Shown: positions 27,301 to 39,521 of the stretch, one piece after another
Position numbering within the stretch: the stretch's first letter is position 1
How the letters are laid out: each line of letters opens with the position of its first letter
Source of the DNA: Pomacea canaliculata
Taxonomy: Eukaryota; Mollusca; Gastropoda; Architaenioglossa; Ampullariidae
DNA: 64,000 bases
Direction: 5' to 3'
Assembly: GCF_003073045.1 (NCBI RefSeq)
Contig: NC_037590.1
Location: 22,904,449 to 22,968,448, forward strand
Notes under the pieces: model-generated
What the model was told of the DNA's origin: nothing
Database searches by the model: none
What the model saw: the letters and a program-made list of their open reading frames with translations, nothing else
Made by a program: the position numbers and the translations under genes

Positions 27301-30300
27301 CTTTCATGACAGTTGAACGAGATCAAGTTTGTGCCTCTAACTTGCCTTTTAGTGGCTGTCATCAATTGCGGAAGTGGAGAACTGAACAACCCTCTCTTCA
27401 GTCACACGCCTCTTGTTCAGGCAGCAGGCGAAAATTATAAAATAAACTTCTAACATTCAACTTTAACACCCCCTGTTCACTTGCAAAGATATTTAACAGG
27501 GTTTTCATAAAGTTCATAATTCTTACAACAGCAGAGAAACAAAATACAACACAAAAAATATATATGGAAAAAAAAACTTTTGCAAAATATTTAGACTCAA
27601 CACTTTGCACGTTTTGTTGTAAAAAAATCTACTTTCCAAGACAGCCATCGTACCTTTTATTAATTTGCCAGCACAACATATATCGTATTATTTTAGTAAA
27701 AGGGTTCATATCACATATACTGGCGTGTATTTTTTTCTGCAACTGGTTAAAAAAACACTCGGCTCTCAAAATATTTACAGGAAGAGGGTGAGATGTTAAA
27801 AAACACCGTTTTAGTGTGTGAGGGGGTTGGGTGTGAAAATCTCTAGTTTTTTATAGTACACAATTTTTCCCTCATTCTGAATAATAATAAAAAAAAACAA
27901 TTTCTTTCCAAATTATTTACCTGTACGTACATTTAGTTTTCGTGTGTTATCTTGGCATTCTTTTTTCTTGCATGAAACAATTTCCCTCATATTTCTTTTA
28001 TCGTGATCTTCACTTTTCGCGTGATTTTTTTTTTTTTTTTTTTAAAGAGCTTAAGTACTATTCTTTACCATTTCACACAACTGGAAAATAATTACCATAA
28101 AAAGGGCGTGTCCGCGTATTTTGAGACTGAATAAATGAAAATGAGAATTATGGCCACCTAAATAGATAATGGTTTATAGGGATTTATTGTGACCTTTACA
28201 CATGCTCCATTACGAGCCTCCTTAACCAATCACAATCTGACGAAGTTTAATGCGTCAGCAGTGTTCGCATGTGCACCGGTCTTAGCCCGCATGCATGATC
28301 TCGCAGTTCTACATTTGGGCCCAATTATAATATGCAACTAAATACTGTTGCTAGCCATCAATTTTTTGTGTCAAGCTCCAGAAGTAGCTTCTGTGTTGAC
28401 AGTACACGTTAACTGCGCAAAGTTGCCAACCTGTCGAAAGGATGTGGTTCCCTTGAGCAGCTATGTGGTTAACCAAAATATGCTCGTGCTGTTATTTGTC
28501 TTCGATGTATGTACACAAACTGTTGTGCGCTTCATGGCTGCAGTGGTGTACGTATGACTCAGTCCAACCTACCGGATACTCTAGATGCCCTTTCGCAAAA
28601 TGCGCGGCCAGACTTCGCAAAAGGCGACAACACAAGCGGCTGAGTCTGCCTCATCCGCGCACTTGATCAAACTGTGCCACAAATGACAAGGCCAATTGGC
28701 GATCCATCATAAACACTCAATGGCACTAACATAGGTCATGCCTTCACTGCAAGCGTAAATTTCGTGTTTCGCCCCGCCCTGCATCCACTGCCGCAAGCTG
28801 CTTCTACGACAACTTCTAGAAATAAAAATGTAACCTTATTTAGTCTGTATAATACACAAGCAACACCTTAGGCAGACCAGAAAATTGTCAATCTCTCCAA
28901 CTGGTAACAAGTATTAGGCTTCCAATGTAAAGCCTGTCACAATGCTCAGCCTGTTATAGTTTCTAAAATGACAGAATGACCTAGTGTTAGTCTGCCAAGC
29001 ACAAAAATGATAAATCTTCTAGTTCTGATTATGTTTCATTGCAACTTCCAAACATGTCAGAGCCAGCCTTACTATTGAAACCTCACTGAGCAGAAGCAAT
29101 GGCCACATATTTAACAGATCCAACACCATATAAAAAAAAAAATGCATAGGTGTGATATGTGTCTACAAACATGAACAAGATGACTCACATCAACAACTAT
29201 TAACAGCTTTAATTATTGTTAACAAGAAATCATCCATTTTTTTTAAAAATTAGCGTTAACAGACACCTAGCTAAAAAATGTATTACCTTATGAAGTAACT
29301 TTTATTTTGGTGTTGGATATTTTCCCTTTAATATCAACAAGCTTAAAGTTTTTGGTAAGTGTGACCTGGTATCAGTTAATACCTAAAGCAATTATTGAGG
29401 TGCGCTCTCTTTTTTTTAAAAAAGTGTGATTGGGTCTCGTATTTTACTGTTAGTCCTAGGTAAATATTTTGGAAGTACATTAATAATGTCATTAACTGTT
29501 ACTACTACTGCCATTTAAATGAAAGCAAAGAGGATTATACTAGCTTCAAAACAGATGTTTTGTTCTTGCAATTCGAAGGAAAAATTCCTGTAGTGCCATG
29601 CTATTATTTATTTAAACGAACTCTGTGTGTGTGTCTAAAAATGGCATAACTTGATTACTTTTCTTCTTAATTTAACTTGTGTTGTTGAAGCAAGTTAGGA
29701 AGACTACTGGCTGGCTCAAAAGTTCAGACTGGTCAATATTCTGTTTCGGCATCAACACTGACAGGAGAAAACGAATGACGTCAAACAGTAAGGGCTAATC
29801 AATAAGCATTTGCCATTTAAGACTTCATCAATTTTCCTATTCTGGGAACCCTTAACAAAAGCTAACAATCGTTTTGTGAATAGAATAGGCCTGAATGCAG
29901 ATTTCTGTGAGCACCAACCATGAGAGCACTTTTATTGAAATAAGTATATAAATATAAGAGTTCAACATTGCACTTCTTATTGATAACTGTACCATTTTAC
30001 AGCTAACTCTTGCTATTTGAGCGGATCAGAACACAATAATCTACCATGATGCAACAAGAAAACACAAAGGCTGGACCATGATTTTCAGATGGCATTCACT
30101 AGATTGTATGACTCAATAAAGACAGCCCAAAACATACAACAACAAAAAAATTGTCTCGTGTAACTCAACAACACAAATAAAAACATGTCAAGTCATTGGT
30201 TGTTACTGTTCACAAAGCACTAATTACACTGCTATGTGTATAAAGCATCTATGCTAGCTTGTATTGACAACCCTCCTAGCCCACAAATTTAGACTGTTCG

Positions 30301-32245
30301 ACATCATTGATCACAGTGGCCTTTTTAATCCTGCAAACTAGAACTCTTGTGTAAGAATGCTGTAGTTACAGGTAAGTCTTTCAAGGAGGTAGAAGAGATA
30401 TGCACACCTGTCTCATGGTTACTGCATGCTTAAATTGCTAATCTATATGCAGGATATGTAGCAGTTTAATTTGTGCACATTACATTCAGTAAAATTTTGT
30501 CATTTGTATGATTTATTTTTTTGGATAGTTTCCTGCACAAGCCATTGCCCCAATTAAGTGGTGATCCCACTTACTAAAATCTAGTGCTTTTTATGAAATA
30601 CAAATCTTAAAAGTGACATCCATAGAAAAGATCCAATTTGTGACATTATCATAATTATGATTATGTTAAAAAATGGAAACATTTTCAAGGCTACAGCTAA
30701 TAGGACAGCTGGGAAGATTTATTAATCAGGCAGCTGTGTGTGTGTGTTCACATATACTAACATAACACTGACATCTTGTTCCATATTTATACTCACCATA
30801 AATATACAGCAAGAAGCATTAGGCCTAAACCCCATGCCCTACGTTTGTTTCACCACTATATATATATATACCAATAATACATTTCTTCAAAGAAAAAAAT
30901 TAAATGATTATTTCAAAAAAAGGAAGTGCATTAAATGTGACCTTTACTAGATAATAAATCTTAACAACATTATAAAAAACTTACAATTTATAAGTAATAT
31001 TTGGACACTGTCAAATTTCCCTGCCAAAACTGGCATAGCTGGAAAAAGGTAACTTAATGATATAGTATGACTTATCTAGAAACTAACATTAACCAGGGCT
31101 TCTGCTTACGCAAAAAATTGCGTACAGTACGCATTAAAAGTTCGGAGGACCCCTTCAATTTTCGTCAATGGGGTCCCCTTCAAATCTGGGCAAAGAACAG
31201 GGACCCCTTAAAAATCTGAAGAAGGGTCCCTGGGACCCCTTAAAAATCTGAAGAAGGGTCCCTGGGACCCCAAAGAATTTAGCCGTAGCAGAAGCCCTGA
31301 TTAACACTATTTTAAAATAGTACAAAAAACTTCATTTGTACATTTATATGCTTTAAAAAAGATGAATTTAATTAATTTGTCCATTCAAATGCTGAAATAT
31401 AACAATGCCTCAGTGCTTTTGTACTTGACATTTCTCCCCTTAGAATCAAGGGATTTTCTCTTCATTTAACAGTTTCATATCTGTAACTAGCTATTCAGCA
31501 GGCGCTTAACAGTCTTTAGAATGCATGAGGTGATATATTAAAAAATTGCTCTTAAAGTTGTGGATGGATTTAAATGGTTTCCTTTTTTAGTACAATGACA
31601 GTTCTGGAAAGCTTAAAGACCTAGCTCTTGATAACAAACAAGGTACAGCATATTATACTATTAGAAATACTCATTAGGCCACTAATCTTTTGCTCTGGTT
31701 GTTCAAGACTTTCATGTTAAGTATAAATAATGAGGTCTATTTTGATCTTAGCAAAGTCTGCTCACGCAGATGATCTGCATGTTAAAATGTTATTTTTACT
31801 GTATACTATAGTATTCACAACATTCGACTGATAGAGCTCCATAGGTATTACCATCACACAGTAGTAGTAATGATGCTAATTTACTATTCTTACACACGAT
31901 CAATGTCCGAGTAAATGAATATCCGAATGTGTTTGGAGTCGTGACCATAAATAAGAAATGACTGGGATTTTTTTTATCACAATTTTTTTTTTCAGAATCA
32001 TTTGCTGCAGATTATTGAGTAGGACTCCAAGGAAACTAGAGACAGGGACAGCGATAGAGAGCAGGATGGAGAAAGAATGCACTTTTCTGAACCCTAGTGA
32101 CTCGGCTACTCGGTACCCATGAACTCAACGAATAACTTAAAAAGTCTTTCTTGATCAGACTCACTGCCAGTCTCACCTTTTCATACACCATGTGTCTTGG
32201 CTTGTTGTCTAAATCCGTTTCCATAATGTTTGAACTGATGGTCAT
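12335..32245 (-). CDS. RGS7: R7-family regulator of G-protein signalling (RGS6/7/9/11-like), 14 coding exons
   Basis: A GTPase-activating protein for Gi/o alpha subunits that works with Gbeta5 and an R7BP-type membrane anchor. Exons: 32177-32245, 25859-25955, 25547-25713, 21779-21830, 21239-21303, 20967-21043, 20433-20514, 19757-19855, 18594-18655, 14755-14862, 14192-14395, 13732-13956, 12732-12905, 12335-12377. All phases agree and give 507 residues; human RGS7 has about 495. Residues 24-111 are DEP (HGYIFPVTDAK...LYRFQ), 112-203 DHEX (DSQERAFWRIHRPP), 237-292 GGL ending PSNPWI, and about 300-425 RGS (KEYSGENLRFWCACEDLK; MKKDSYPRFLRSEQYK). The start has VYEK joined to MERLIQKMQ, as in RGS7. 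The Ser-rich tail ends SLTRW and TAA. A donor-like GGTGGTAAGA overlaps this stop, so a longer isoform is possible. Which R7 subtype it is cannot be settled by eye. Confidence 0.92.
15549..15611 (-). mobile_element. Short 3' tail of the CR1/L2-like LINE family
   Basis: On the plus strand it reads AATAATAATAAACATGTGAT, then ATAAAGCATAATCCCACTCA, matching the 3' end of the LINE at 22066 (AATAATAAATGCAAAATTTG, then a related CATACTCACACTCC). It is a heavily truncated insertion in an RGS intron. Confidence 0.5.
17519..17614. repeat. Three tandem copies of a 32-bp unit
   Basis: Units at 17519-17550, 17551-17582 and 17583-17614 each begin ATCTTT and keep the ATTTTGT core and the TTGTTC end with a few substitutions. 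They lie directly before a LINE-like tail and may be its internal repeat. Confidence 0.75.
17615..17690 (+). mobile_element. LINE-like 3' tail with (TTA)n end
   Basis: The sequence GCACTGTATAAATTCCCACT followed by (TTATTA)n resembles the GCACTATATAAATC plus TTATTA end at 9230. It sits after the 32-bp tandem units inside an RGS intron. Confidence 0.5.
17720..17890 (+). mobile_element. 3' tail of the CR1/L2-like LINE family
   Basis: It contains CCTTCATATGTTGTCCATGT, then GAGTATGGGCTATATAAATC, in the same order and spacing as the tails at 9060-9250 and 26490-26763. It is a truncated insertion in an RGS intron. Confidence 0.6.
19653..19679. repeat. Poly-A run of 27
   Basis: An uninterrupted run of 27 A in an RGS intron, about 75 bases beyond the donor side of the exon at 19757-19855. 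Such runs are prone to length error. Confidence 0.9.
22066..24570 (-). mobile_element. Decayed CR1/L2-type non-LTR retrotransposon
   Basis: Minus-strand order: an APE-type endonuclease piece at 24570-24163 (VEIAEFVTHCYLN, ITETLL, GGSIASIYKSS), a linker at about 23918-23646, the start of reverse transcriptase at 23612-23346 (NNYRPVSNLSFLSKIIEKV, AFDTIDH), then GVPQSSVLGP and the catalytic YADDTQLY box. A C-terminal part follows to about 22343 and a 3' UTR ends in (ATT)n at 22066. Between AFDTIDH and GVPQ only a few dozen bases remain, where the family normally has roughly a hundred residues, so the catalytic core is internally deleted. Frame changes and stops confirm it is dead. The YADDTQLY and GVPQGSVLGP style points to the L2/CR1 side of the LINE tree. 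It lies in the RGS intron between exons 3 and 4. The 5' limit is uncertain. Confidence 0.85.
26490..26763 (+). mobile_element. LINE 3' tail, inverted relative to 22066-22340
   Basis: Its reverse complement matches the 3' UTR of the LINE at 22066 over about 270 bases with few differences, including TGCAAAATTTGTAAAG, CATACTCACACTCCTAAGGA and GAACAAGAGCTGAGAGTAAC. Only the last part of the element inserted, in RGS intron 1, on the strand opposite to the longer copy. Confidence 0.8.
27003..31093. other. RGS intron 1, no further gene recognised
   Basis: AT-rich intron with a T-run at 28024-28043 and short open frames without homology. The segment 28200-28830 is richer in GC than its surroundings and could hold an unrecognised regulatory region or old repeat; nothing coding can be shown. 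Confidence 0.4.
31094..31299. mobile_element. hAT-like miniature element, copy 1 (206 bp)
   Basis: The ends are inverted repeats: CAGGGCTTCTGCT at the left and AGCAGAAGCCCTG at the right. The left subterminal region holds a small hairpin (ACGCAAAAAATTGCGT) and a GCGTACAGTACGC palindrome. A 32-bp unit beginning GGACCCCTTAAAAATC is present twice in tandem, at 31201-31232 and 31233-31264. ATTAAC occurs immediately on both sides (31088-31093 and 31300-31305). It carries no coding capacity. A second copy is at 39522-39637. Confidence 0.8.
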
Positions 32246-32595
32246 TCTTGCAAAAAGACAGTGTGGGCATAGCCTGGGCTTCAGATGAGAATCGTAACCG
32301 GACAGATTTCTGTCAACATTTTCTACACCCGAGATGCTCGTCTGGCTCGGCCTTCGGGAACGACCTTCAGGTCATAACACTAGAGCGAGAATTTCCGAGA
32401 ATATGAAAAAAGTATAATGTTTAAAATTATAATCTTTTCTTAATAAATAACTGTTTTATATTTATTTTATTATTATTTATGGAGAATATTTATTATGTCT
32501 TATTTTATCCTCATAATTCCCATCATGCATCGGAACCCGCCATTTTCTTCAGTTTGACCCACGCGTCTTCATCTTAGTCGATTGATTCGTTCAGA
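32246..32595. promoter_or_regulatory. Divergent RGS / ALYREF promoter region
   Basis: Only 350 bp separate the two start codons, which point away from each other. Near the ALYREF side, ATAATTCCCATCATGCAT at 32513-32530 resembles the ZNF143/THAP11 (SBF) element ACTACAATTCCCAnnATGC, and CCGCCATTTT at 32537-32546 matches the YY1 core. Both elements are typical of housekeeping divergent promoters in animals (family knowledge). No convincing TATA box is placed for either gene; the AT-rich middle (32400-32510) is ambiguous. Confidence 0.6.
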
Positions 32596-35500
32596 ATGGC
32601 CGACAAGTTGGATATGAGTCTTGATGATATCATCAAGCAGAACAGAAGAGGTGGTAGAGGAGGTAGAGGTGGAAGAGGAGGACGTGGAACTAGTCGTGGT
32701 GTTGGACGTGGCAGGGGTGCTGGAGGAGGACAACGCAGAGGATCGGCTGGTGGTGGTGGTGGTGTGTACAGAGGCGGAGTACAAAGAAATAGACGACCAC
32801 CACCTTATCAAAGGGTATTCTTTTTACACTACTATTCACACGTGTTTAATTTGTTATAGATTCTTACAGTACTACTGTGTACTAAAGTGTTTGTGCAGAA
32901 CGAGAGTATTCGGTAATAAGTCTTTATAATGGTCAGCCATAAACTGAGCATTCCCAATCGTTATAGTGTGTTGCATTTAAACCAGAACATAGGCAAGCCC
33001 CAACAGGCCTGCAATCAACTGGTATTTTGCACTGTAATCATGGCTTTTGTATATCTCTCAAAAGTTAACAGAATAACATTTTAAACGATAGCTTTATAGC
33101 GCTTGTCAAGTAATCCCATTTTTTTATAGACCGCTTTTAACGACAATATTCAAACTTATTAAATTAAAATTTCTTATTCATACTCGTGTCTTTCAACACT
33201 TATTTTTCTTCAGTTTTGATATATCAGACATTTCTGTACAAGTTTTAACAAATTTGATATCAAGGGGGCAACAGTAGACATATTCTTCAACCAATGTGCC
33301 ACATCAGAACTGCAGAGCTTCAAATTTAGTCATATATCTAAAAGCCCTGGAGTTCCATATTAACGGGTTTGCTAAAGAAAACAAAAGCAACAGCTTAGAA
33401 AACCCCATCACCTGGTTCATTAACAATACATTTACATACTCTACGCGGAGATGTGTCCAGAACCACCTGCGTTAACCGAAAATCCGTGAAATAAAAACAG
33501 TATATTTATTTTTGTATTTATACCCTATATTAAGGCTTTATAAACACTCCCCCATACTTTTACTCTACATAAACCTTTCCCATTTACAATGGTTTAAAAC
33601 TTTGAGTAGGCTGGTTCTCGTTTCAGAGTAAATGCATGCCCTGTGTACTGTAATTCATATTAATTTTATTATTCATAATATTTCTTTATTGTTAGAATAA
33701 TATTAGTAATATATTTTAGTACACATTTGACTTTTTTCATCTAAAAATTCATAAAATATGTAAAATTTCCTCTGATTGAATTTCATAGAAAATCCGCGAC
33801 GAAGCATAGATCTGCAGATCATATTTCCCATTAATCTCTTATAAAAAGCCTACTAGTAGGTGCAGTAACATATTATAGTATTTTGCTGTGTGGTATCCAA
33901 AAAAAAAAAAAATTTTATAAAAATGAGAAAGAGCCCAATTGTCATCTTCCACAGCTTTGTTTATTTTTTTGTTTTGTTAATGTCATTTAAATGTTGTCTT
34001 TGAAGCAGTTAAGTATGTCTATGTATTGCAGCCCAAAGAGATCCCAGACGTATGGCAGCATGACATGTTTGATGGTAGCGGAGGATACCGCCGTGGTGGT
34101 GGAGCAGTAGGTGGTGGCCGTGGTGGACTTACTACTGTAAACAGTGGTCAGGGTAAACTTCTTGTTTCCAACCTGGACTTTGGCGTGAACGACTCAGATA
34201 TTCAGGTAAGGGAACCTTTAGTTACATCAAAATATAAAACTACTTTTTTAGCTGCAACCTTTGCTAACACCTTTGTTGATTGGTGTATGAAGTAATGCTT
34301 GTAGATCTGTATCTGTTTAAGGTAAGATGTAGCTCAAAACTTAAAAATTAGCTATTTGCATGATATTACTGTTTTGATTTTGTGCTTTAGTCCTTGATTG
34401 AATCCTTGAAAAATGTTTTCATACATAAACAGTTGCCATAGAAACAATGTTGACGGTTCTAAAGACCAAAACGGTTCGCTTTTTTTTTTTTTTTGCAGAT
34501 ATCGTTAAATATAGGCGATATAAACCTAGCCTGAAAATTTCAGCGCCCCACCCCCTTTAAAAAAAAATTAACCCCATCCGTTAATTATCTGCTAGCAAAG
34601 TATGTGATTAGTCTGGAAATAAGTAAAAATACCTTTGTTGGTTTTTTTTTGTTTGTTTGTTTGTTTGAAGAAGTGTTTGTGTGAAACATTTGAAAATCTT
34701 GAATCTGGTAATTAGAGTCAGGTGTACCAATTTTGTTTTTCCTGCCACTGCAATGGCTGTACATTGGTGGTTATTCTTTTTTCGGACATGGTATTTGCCA
34801 AAAAAATGATCTGGGACACAATGAACATTCATCATTGGCACACTACGAACAGTCCTGTAACACGCTTTGACTTTCAATCAGTATTTGATAACACTCATAT
34901 CTATTCATGATTATGGGACAACTTTCTAAACTTCCATGAGACCTGTGTCCCATCATTTTTTTGTTAAATTTCAGAGCTGTGTCTTGCCTTAAAAATAGCT
35001 GTTCAGTGCAGTATTAAGCATATTAGTTGATGGAAATCATGCTATAGTTTTTTAGTTATTTTTTTCTTTCAATATACCTAAGATTATTTTTGAAATATAT
35101 AGCCAGGCTTATGCTCAACCACCATTGTCATTGCTTTTTAAGGAGCTGTTTGCAGAGTTTGGACCGCTTATTAAAGCTGCTGTCCACTATGACCGATCAG
35201 GCAGATCATTAGGCACAGCAGAAGTGATCTATCAGAGGAGAACAGATGCCATTAAAGCAATGAAACAGTACAACAATGTTCCTCTTGATGGTACAGTTCG
35301 TCTTTTTCTCTTTTTTCTCCGTTTTAGCAATAAGTATATGTCCCCTTTTCCTGGTCTTTTGTTTTTTAATCTTTTTCGTGAAAATTATTATTGGGTGTCT
35401 GTAAATGTTATAATAGAAGTTGTGATGAAATACTTTGATTTTGAAATCCTGGCTGTCAGAACCTATTTTCAAACAGGAATGTGTATTTCATTACTCATTG

Positions 35501-37242
35501 TTTGGGTAAAAAGCTCTCTTCTAGTGAACTCAGTTGAGACAAGAACTATATTGAGGTAGTAATTCAGGAATGTGTGAAATTATCCTTTACTTTAAAAAAG
35601 GGGGTTTAATTTCAAGAAAAAGCAATAGCTGGATTAAAAAAATAACTTAAAATGCATGAAGGGAGAAATTAAATTCCTGGAAGTGCTCTTTCTAAATCCG
35701 AAGGAAGTGAGATATGTCTATCAAGCATTTGAAAAGATCTTTGTTGTGCATGGCCACACTGTTGTTTTGCCTTTAGTGGTCTCTTTCTGCAGGCAGGAGA
35801 CACACACCCAGAATAAATAAATAGACAAAAACCACATGAAAATTAACTATAATATTCCATTTAACAGTCGCCAGCCTTTGCAGTATATTGCTCTATCTCT
35901 GAATTGTTTCCCATCACCTTTTTTATGCAGAAAAAGGGTTATTGTGAAAATATTTCTTGATTTCCTGTCAGATTCATTTCATTTCTAATGTAATGAAGAT
36001 ATTTTTGGAAGTGCTTTTACTAGCATGCTTATCAATTTTTCATATGATTCATGCCCATAATTGGGGGAGAACAAAATATATATTTGTGTACATTTTAAGG
36101 TGCCACCACAGTTTATACCATATGTGTGGTAGAGAAAATAGGCTTCAGTGCGACACAAATGGACTACGTAGCACTTTTTTATATTAGCACATTGCAGGTT
36201 TCTACTACAAACCAACTATGTGTTTTCTATTTCTGGCTTAACTTTTGTGATTTAAAAAAAATTAAAAGCACTGCTTGATTTCTCATGTTCTTCAGGTCGC
36301 GCCATGAATATTCAGTTGGTTGGAGCCACGGGAACAGATGCCCCAGCAAGAAGGCAGAGTGCTGGGGGGTATGTTTTGTTTGAGCATCTATCAAAAGTCA
36401 TTGGCCAGGATGGTTGGCATATTTAATTAGTTCAGGGTCAGCAGTTAATACTTAAAATAAGATGTACATATTTAGTGGATAATTGCCATTGTTCTTGATT
36501 TCAGTGTTTCTTTATGCTGAGCAGTTGTCATACAATTCTGTTCATAGTTTTACTCCAAGAGGTAACAGTCGAAGAGGTACCCAGTCACGAGGTAGAGGCA
36601 ATAGAGCACGAGGAAGTGGTGGCAGAGGCCGCGGTGGTAGAGGAGGCAAACAAGACAAGACGACGCCTACATTAGAAGAGCTTAATGCCCAACTTGATGC
36701 ATACAACAGCAAAGTAAACAATATTTTAAAATAATTACTTTTTATATACCAAAGTCTGACATAATTAAAAAATGTTATAGAGAAATGTGAAAAGTGTAAA
36801 GCATAAACAACATCCTTAGAGACCATTTCAGTAGTCATTTGTCTTCTGCTCACCAGTCCAGTGGCCTCCAAAAAATCCATGACTCGCATGATGGTCCCCC
36901 AGAGTTTTGTGTTCAAACTGGATTCTGGCTGGTGGTTGACAGTGGTTTTTTTTTTTTTCTCTCTCTCTGTGCTTCACGATCTGAGCCATATTCACAATAG
37001 GTGGTATCTTTTGTTTTTTCCTTTTGTCTCTTGTCTTCAGTGGCAGTTGTGTTCTCTTACTGGTTGTTTGAACTTTATGATTTAGCTAGCTTGTCTGCTG
37101 TTTCATGTACTCAAATGCCAGCATGTAGAGGTATCCACTGAAAAAACACATTGTTCTTGTCAAAGGTGCTGTGACTTATTAAGTTGCCTTTTAGAAATTC
37201 AAATTGTTTTGTCTTTCACTATTTCAGATGGATGTGGATTGA
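32596..37242 (+). CDS. ALYREF: ALYREF / THO complex subunit 4, mRNA-export adaptor, 6 coding exons
   Basis: A nuclear RNA-binding adaptor of the TREX complex: it is recruited by the DDX39B helicase and hands spliced mRNA to NXF1. Exons: 32596-32814, 34032-34205, 35143-35290, 36296-36368, 36548-36713, 37228-37242. All phases agree and give 264 residues, close to the vertebrate protein. The N-terminal helicase-binding motif is [14 protein letters not shown], followed by RGG repeats at about 20-60. The RRM spans about 121-197 (RNP2 LLVSNL; RNP1 region LGTAEVIY). A second RG-rich block at about 205-245 leads to the C-terminal motif [15 protein letters not shown]; the last exon adds only MDVD before TGA, matching the family's short final exon. 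It is head-to-head with the RGS gene. The start is the first ATG, in a good context (AGAATGG). Confidence 0.97.
34494..34560. repeat. Short dispersed repeat, copy 1
   Basis: The sequence TTTGCAGATATCGTTAAATA, then TAGGCGAT and further on AAATTTCAG, recurs in diverged form at 54821-54885. It lies in the ALYREF intron between exons 2 and 3. The family is unknown. Confidence 0.4.
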
Positions 37243-39521
37243 CAGATGAAGGATCTAGTGGACTGAACAGTCTAAGCACGAGCTGTAGTGTGAGCGCGCT
37301 CTCATTGCTAATATGGCCTCTACTTGACATGATTAAACACGTTACAACATGCCAGGAGGTTTTTATGGTCATGTGCTATTGTAAATAACTATTCTGATGT
37401 TAACTCTTCAAAACAAAGCAGTTTTAGAGTGGGGATTGAGATGTTACTTTTAATTTGAAACAAAACTATGTGCATCTTGAAAGATCCTGTAATTAAATAC
37501 TATCATCTGTATGACAAGCATATGAGAAACTGCTGGTGTGGTCTGGATGAGAGCATGCATTTGAGAAAATGTCCCATGCAAACGATACAAATGCCCTGTC
37601 TCAGTGCATTCATTTTGGGTTTTTTGTTTGGTTTTTTTTTTGGGGGGGGGGGGGGAATTGTGTCCAAAGAAATAGTACAGACATGGGCAAATAACAGTAT
37701 TGAATGCGGGCCATAAATTTGTATATGTACCTTGCACATTCGCATAAAGGAATGTAAAACATCAGTTTTTATTTAAATTTTTACTTGTGTTTTTAAGTTT
37801 CTGAAAATTTTTTAATAGAGTTGTAAGGTCCGTCATGCATTAAACATCATCTTCTCTGTGTGAATATTCTGAGTAATCATTTTTATGGAAGCATGTTTAG
37901 TGAGGCTTGTTTGTGTGTTTTAAATTTTTACCTTGCTCTGTTTTGTGTTGAAAAAATGGTTAATTATCTCTTGCTGAAACAAAGGGAGGGGAAGTCACCA
38001 AAGGTCATGAACTGTGTTTGGTTTTCTTCTCACATTTTTCTGCCCTTTTTTTTTTATTTGGCTCAACATTTACCCCATTCCTGTTGTCAACATAATTTGT
38101 GTGCTGTGTGAAAGTTCAACATTCAATACTCGCCAGGCTTCCCTTGCCTACTGTTCTATGTGACATTTATAGGTCCCGAATGGTTGGCCAGTGTAAAACG
38201 TTCCTATACAACATCCTAAAGATTGCAAATCCTATTAACGCAAAAACTAAACAAATGTGTAAAGGTAAGCGTTCTGTAGTATGGGTTGATGGGCTTTTTT
38301 TTCTAAATTAGCATAAATTTTTGTCTCCTAATTTTCAGATCAGAATGCTTTGGGTTGGGCGTTCTGCTGGTGGTGAGATGCTGTCTTTCTGTACCCTGAT
38401 TTCCACAGACGCACGTAACTAGACAAGAGGAGCGCGTGTCTTGTTAACTGAGATCGGTATCACATCAGGCAATAAATAAGTGATCCCCAGAGACTATATA
38501 GGAGTCACAATTCTGTGAGCAGATTTTTTTTTTTACACTGACGGGTAAGCTCAGTGTCTCTTATTTCTGGGTACGTCGTGAAGCAGATCCAGACATCAAT
38601 CGATTTTTTTTTTTTTTCCAGTTTGGGTTTACATAGTTCTTGGATTTTGTTAACAAAGTCCCGTAGTGTGCGTAGCTAACAGCTGCATGACAACCATTGT
38701 GAAGCAGGTGTTTTCTCAGTTTTTCTCAAGCAAAACCGAGACCTATTTTACACCACAAGAAATCAAGGATGAATCTACATGTGGTAGTTCCTTTTTGATC
38801 GTGGGTTCAGAGAATTCCTAAAAGTAGCAGATCTATAAACAGCACGAACAGTCAGATCTGTTGACGTAGATAGGTTCGGCGTAAGCTTTGTGAATGACGT
38901 GGAGAGAGCCTCGTGTGATGAGACACATCCTTGTGTCAGTTGCTGCATGCATCCTGTTCTGGCGGCGCTCGTTGCCAGCTTCATTTCGGTAAGCCTAAAA
39001 GTAAGTTGAGACGATTAGGATAAAACGTGGAACCAGTTGGTCTCCAAAATACTGAACGCGAGTCTTGGTCGGTGCCAGTCAGATTGTAGGCGCAGACATT
39101 CAGCCTTCTCGCTGGAAGACTGCGCACAATACATTCAAGTGGAAAAGAGCGAAACGTTTCTAGAATTTGAGTTTGCCGCATGCCGTGGGTTTAATGAAGA
39201 TCAGCTACCTACGTACACGAAGCTTCACTTATTTACAAATTACAATCTTGTTTCAGTGGCGAGAAATTCAGACAATAGAGACAAGTCTATGAAGTGAAAA
39301 AGGTATGTTTCATGGCAATCGTTTATTTTTGAGAATCTTCGCGCTGTTAAAATACTTCATATTTTTCTAGATAAATTTTAAACGTAACTGGATTTTTAGC
39401 ATCTTTATCCGCATACCGTTAGCGTAGTTTTTTTGTTTTGTTTTTTTTTTTTAATGGGCCTATTATCAGTGGCACAAACTAAGGTAACCGTGGTCTAAAT
39501 CGGTATGATAGCGGTCCGACG
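37243..39521. other. ALYREF 3' UTR and intergenic DNA
   Basis: The ALYREF 3' UTR must begin here. ATTAAA near 37838 and AATAAA near 38471 are possible poly(A) signals. A run of 14 G at 37642-37655 follows a T-run. A donor-like AAAAAG/GTATGT at about 39301 could close a 5' untranslated exon of the next gene, because that gene's first coding exon has an acceptor (TTCTGCAG) just before its ATG; this is a guess. Confidence 0.35.

Noticed and set aside
35125..35559. A 144-codon open frame reading through the end of ALYREF exon 3
   Set aside because: The part after 35290 is intron: the donor GTACAG and the phase to the next exon match, and the extra residues lack ALYREF homology.
39037..39297. An 86-codon open frame upstream of the uncharacterised gene
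   Set aside because: It ends in a stop just before a donor-like site and lacks a convincing coding signal. It is at most a 5' untranslated exon.
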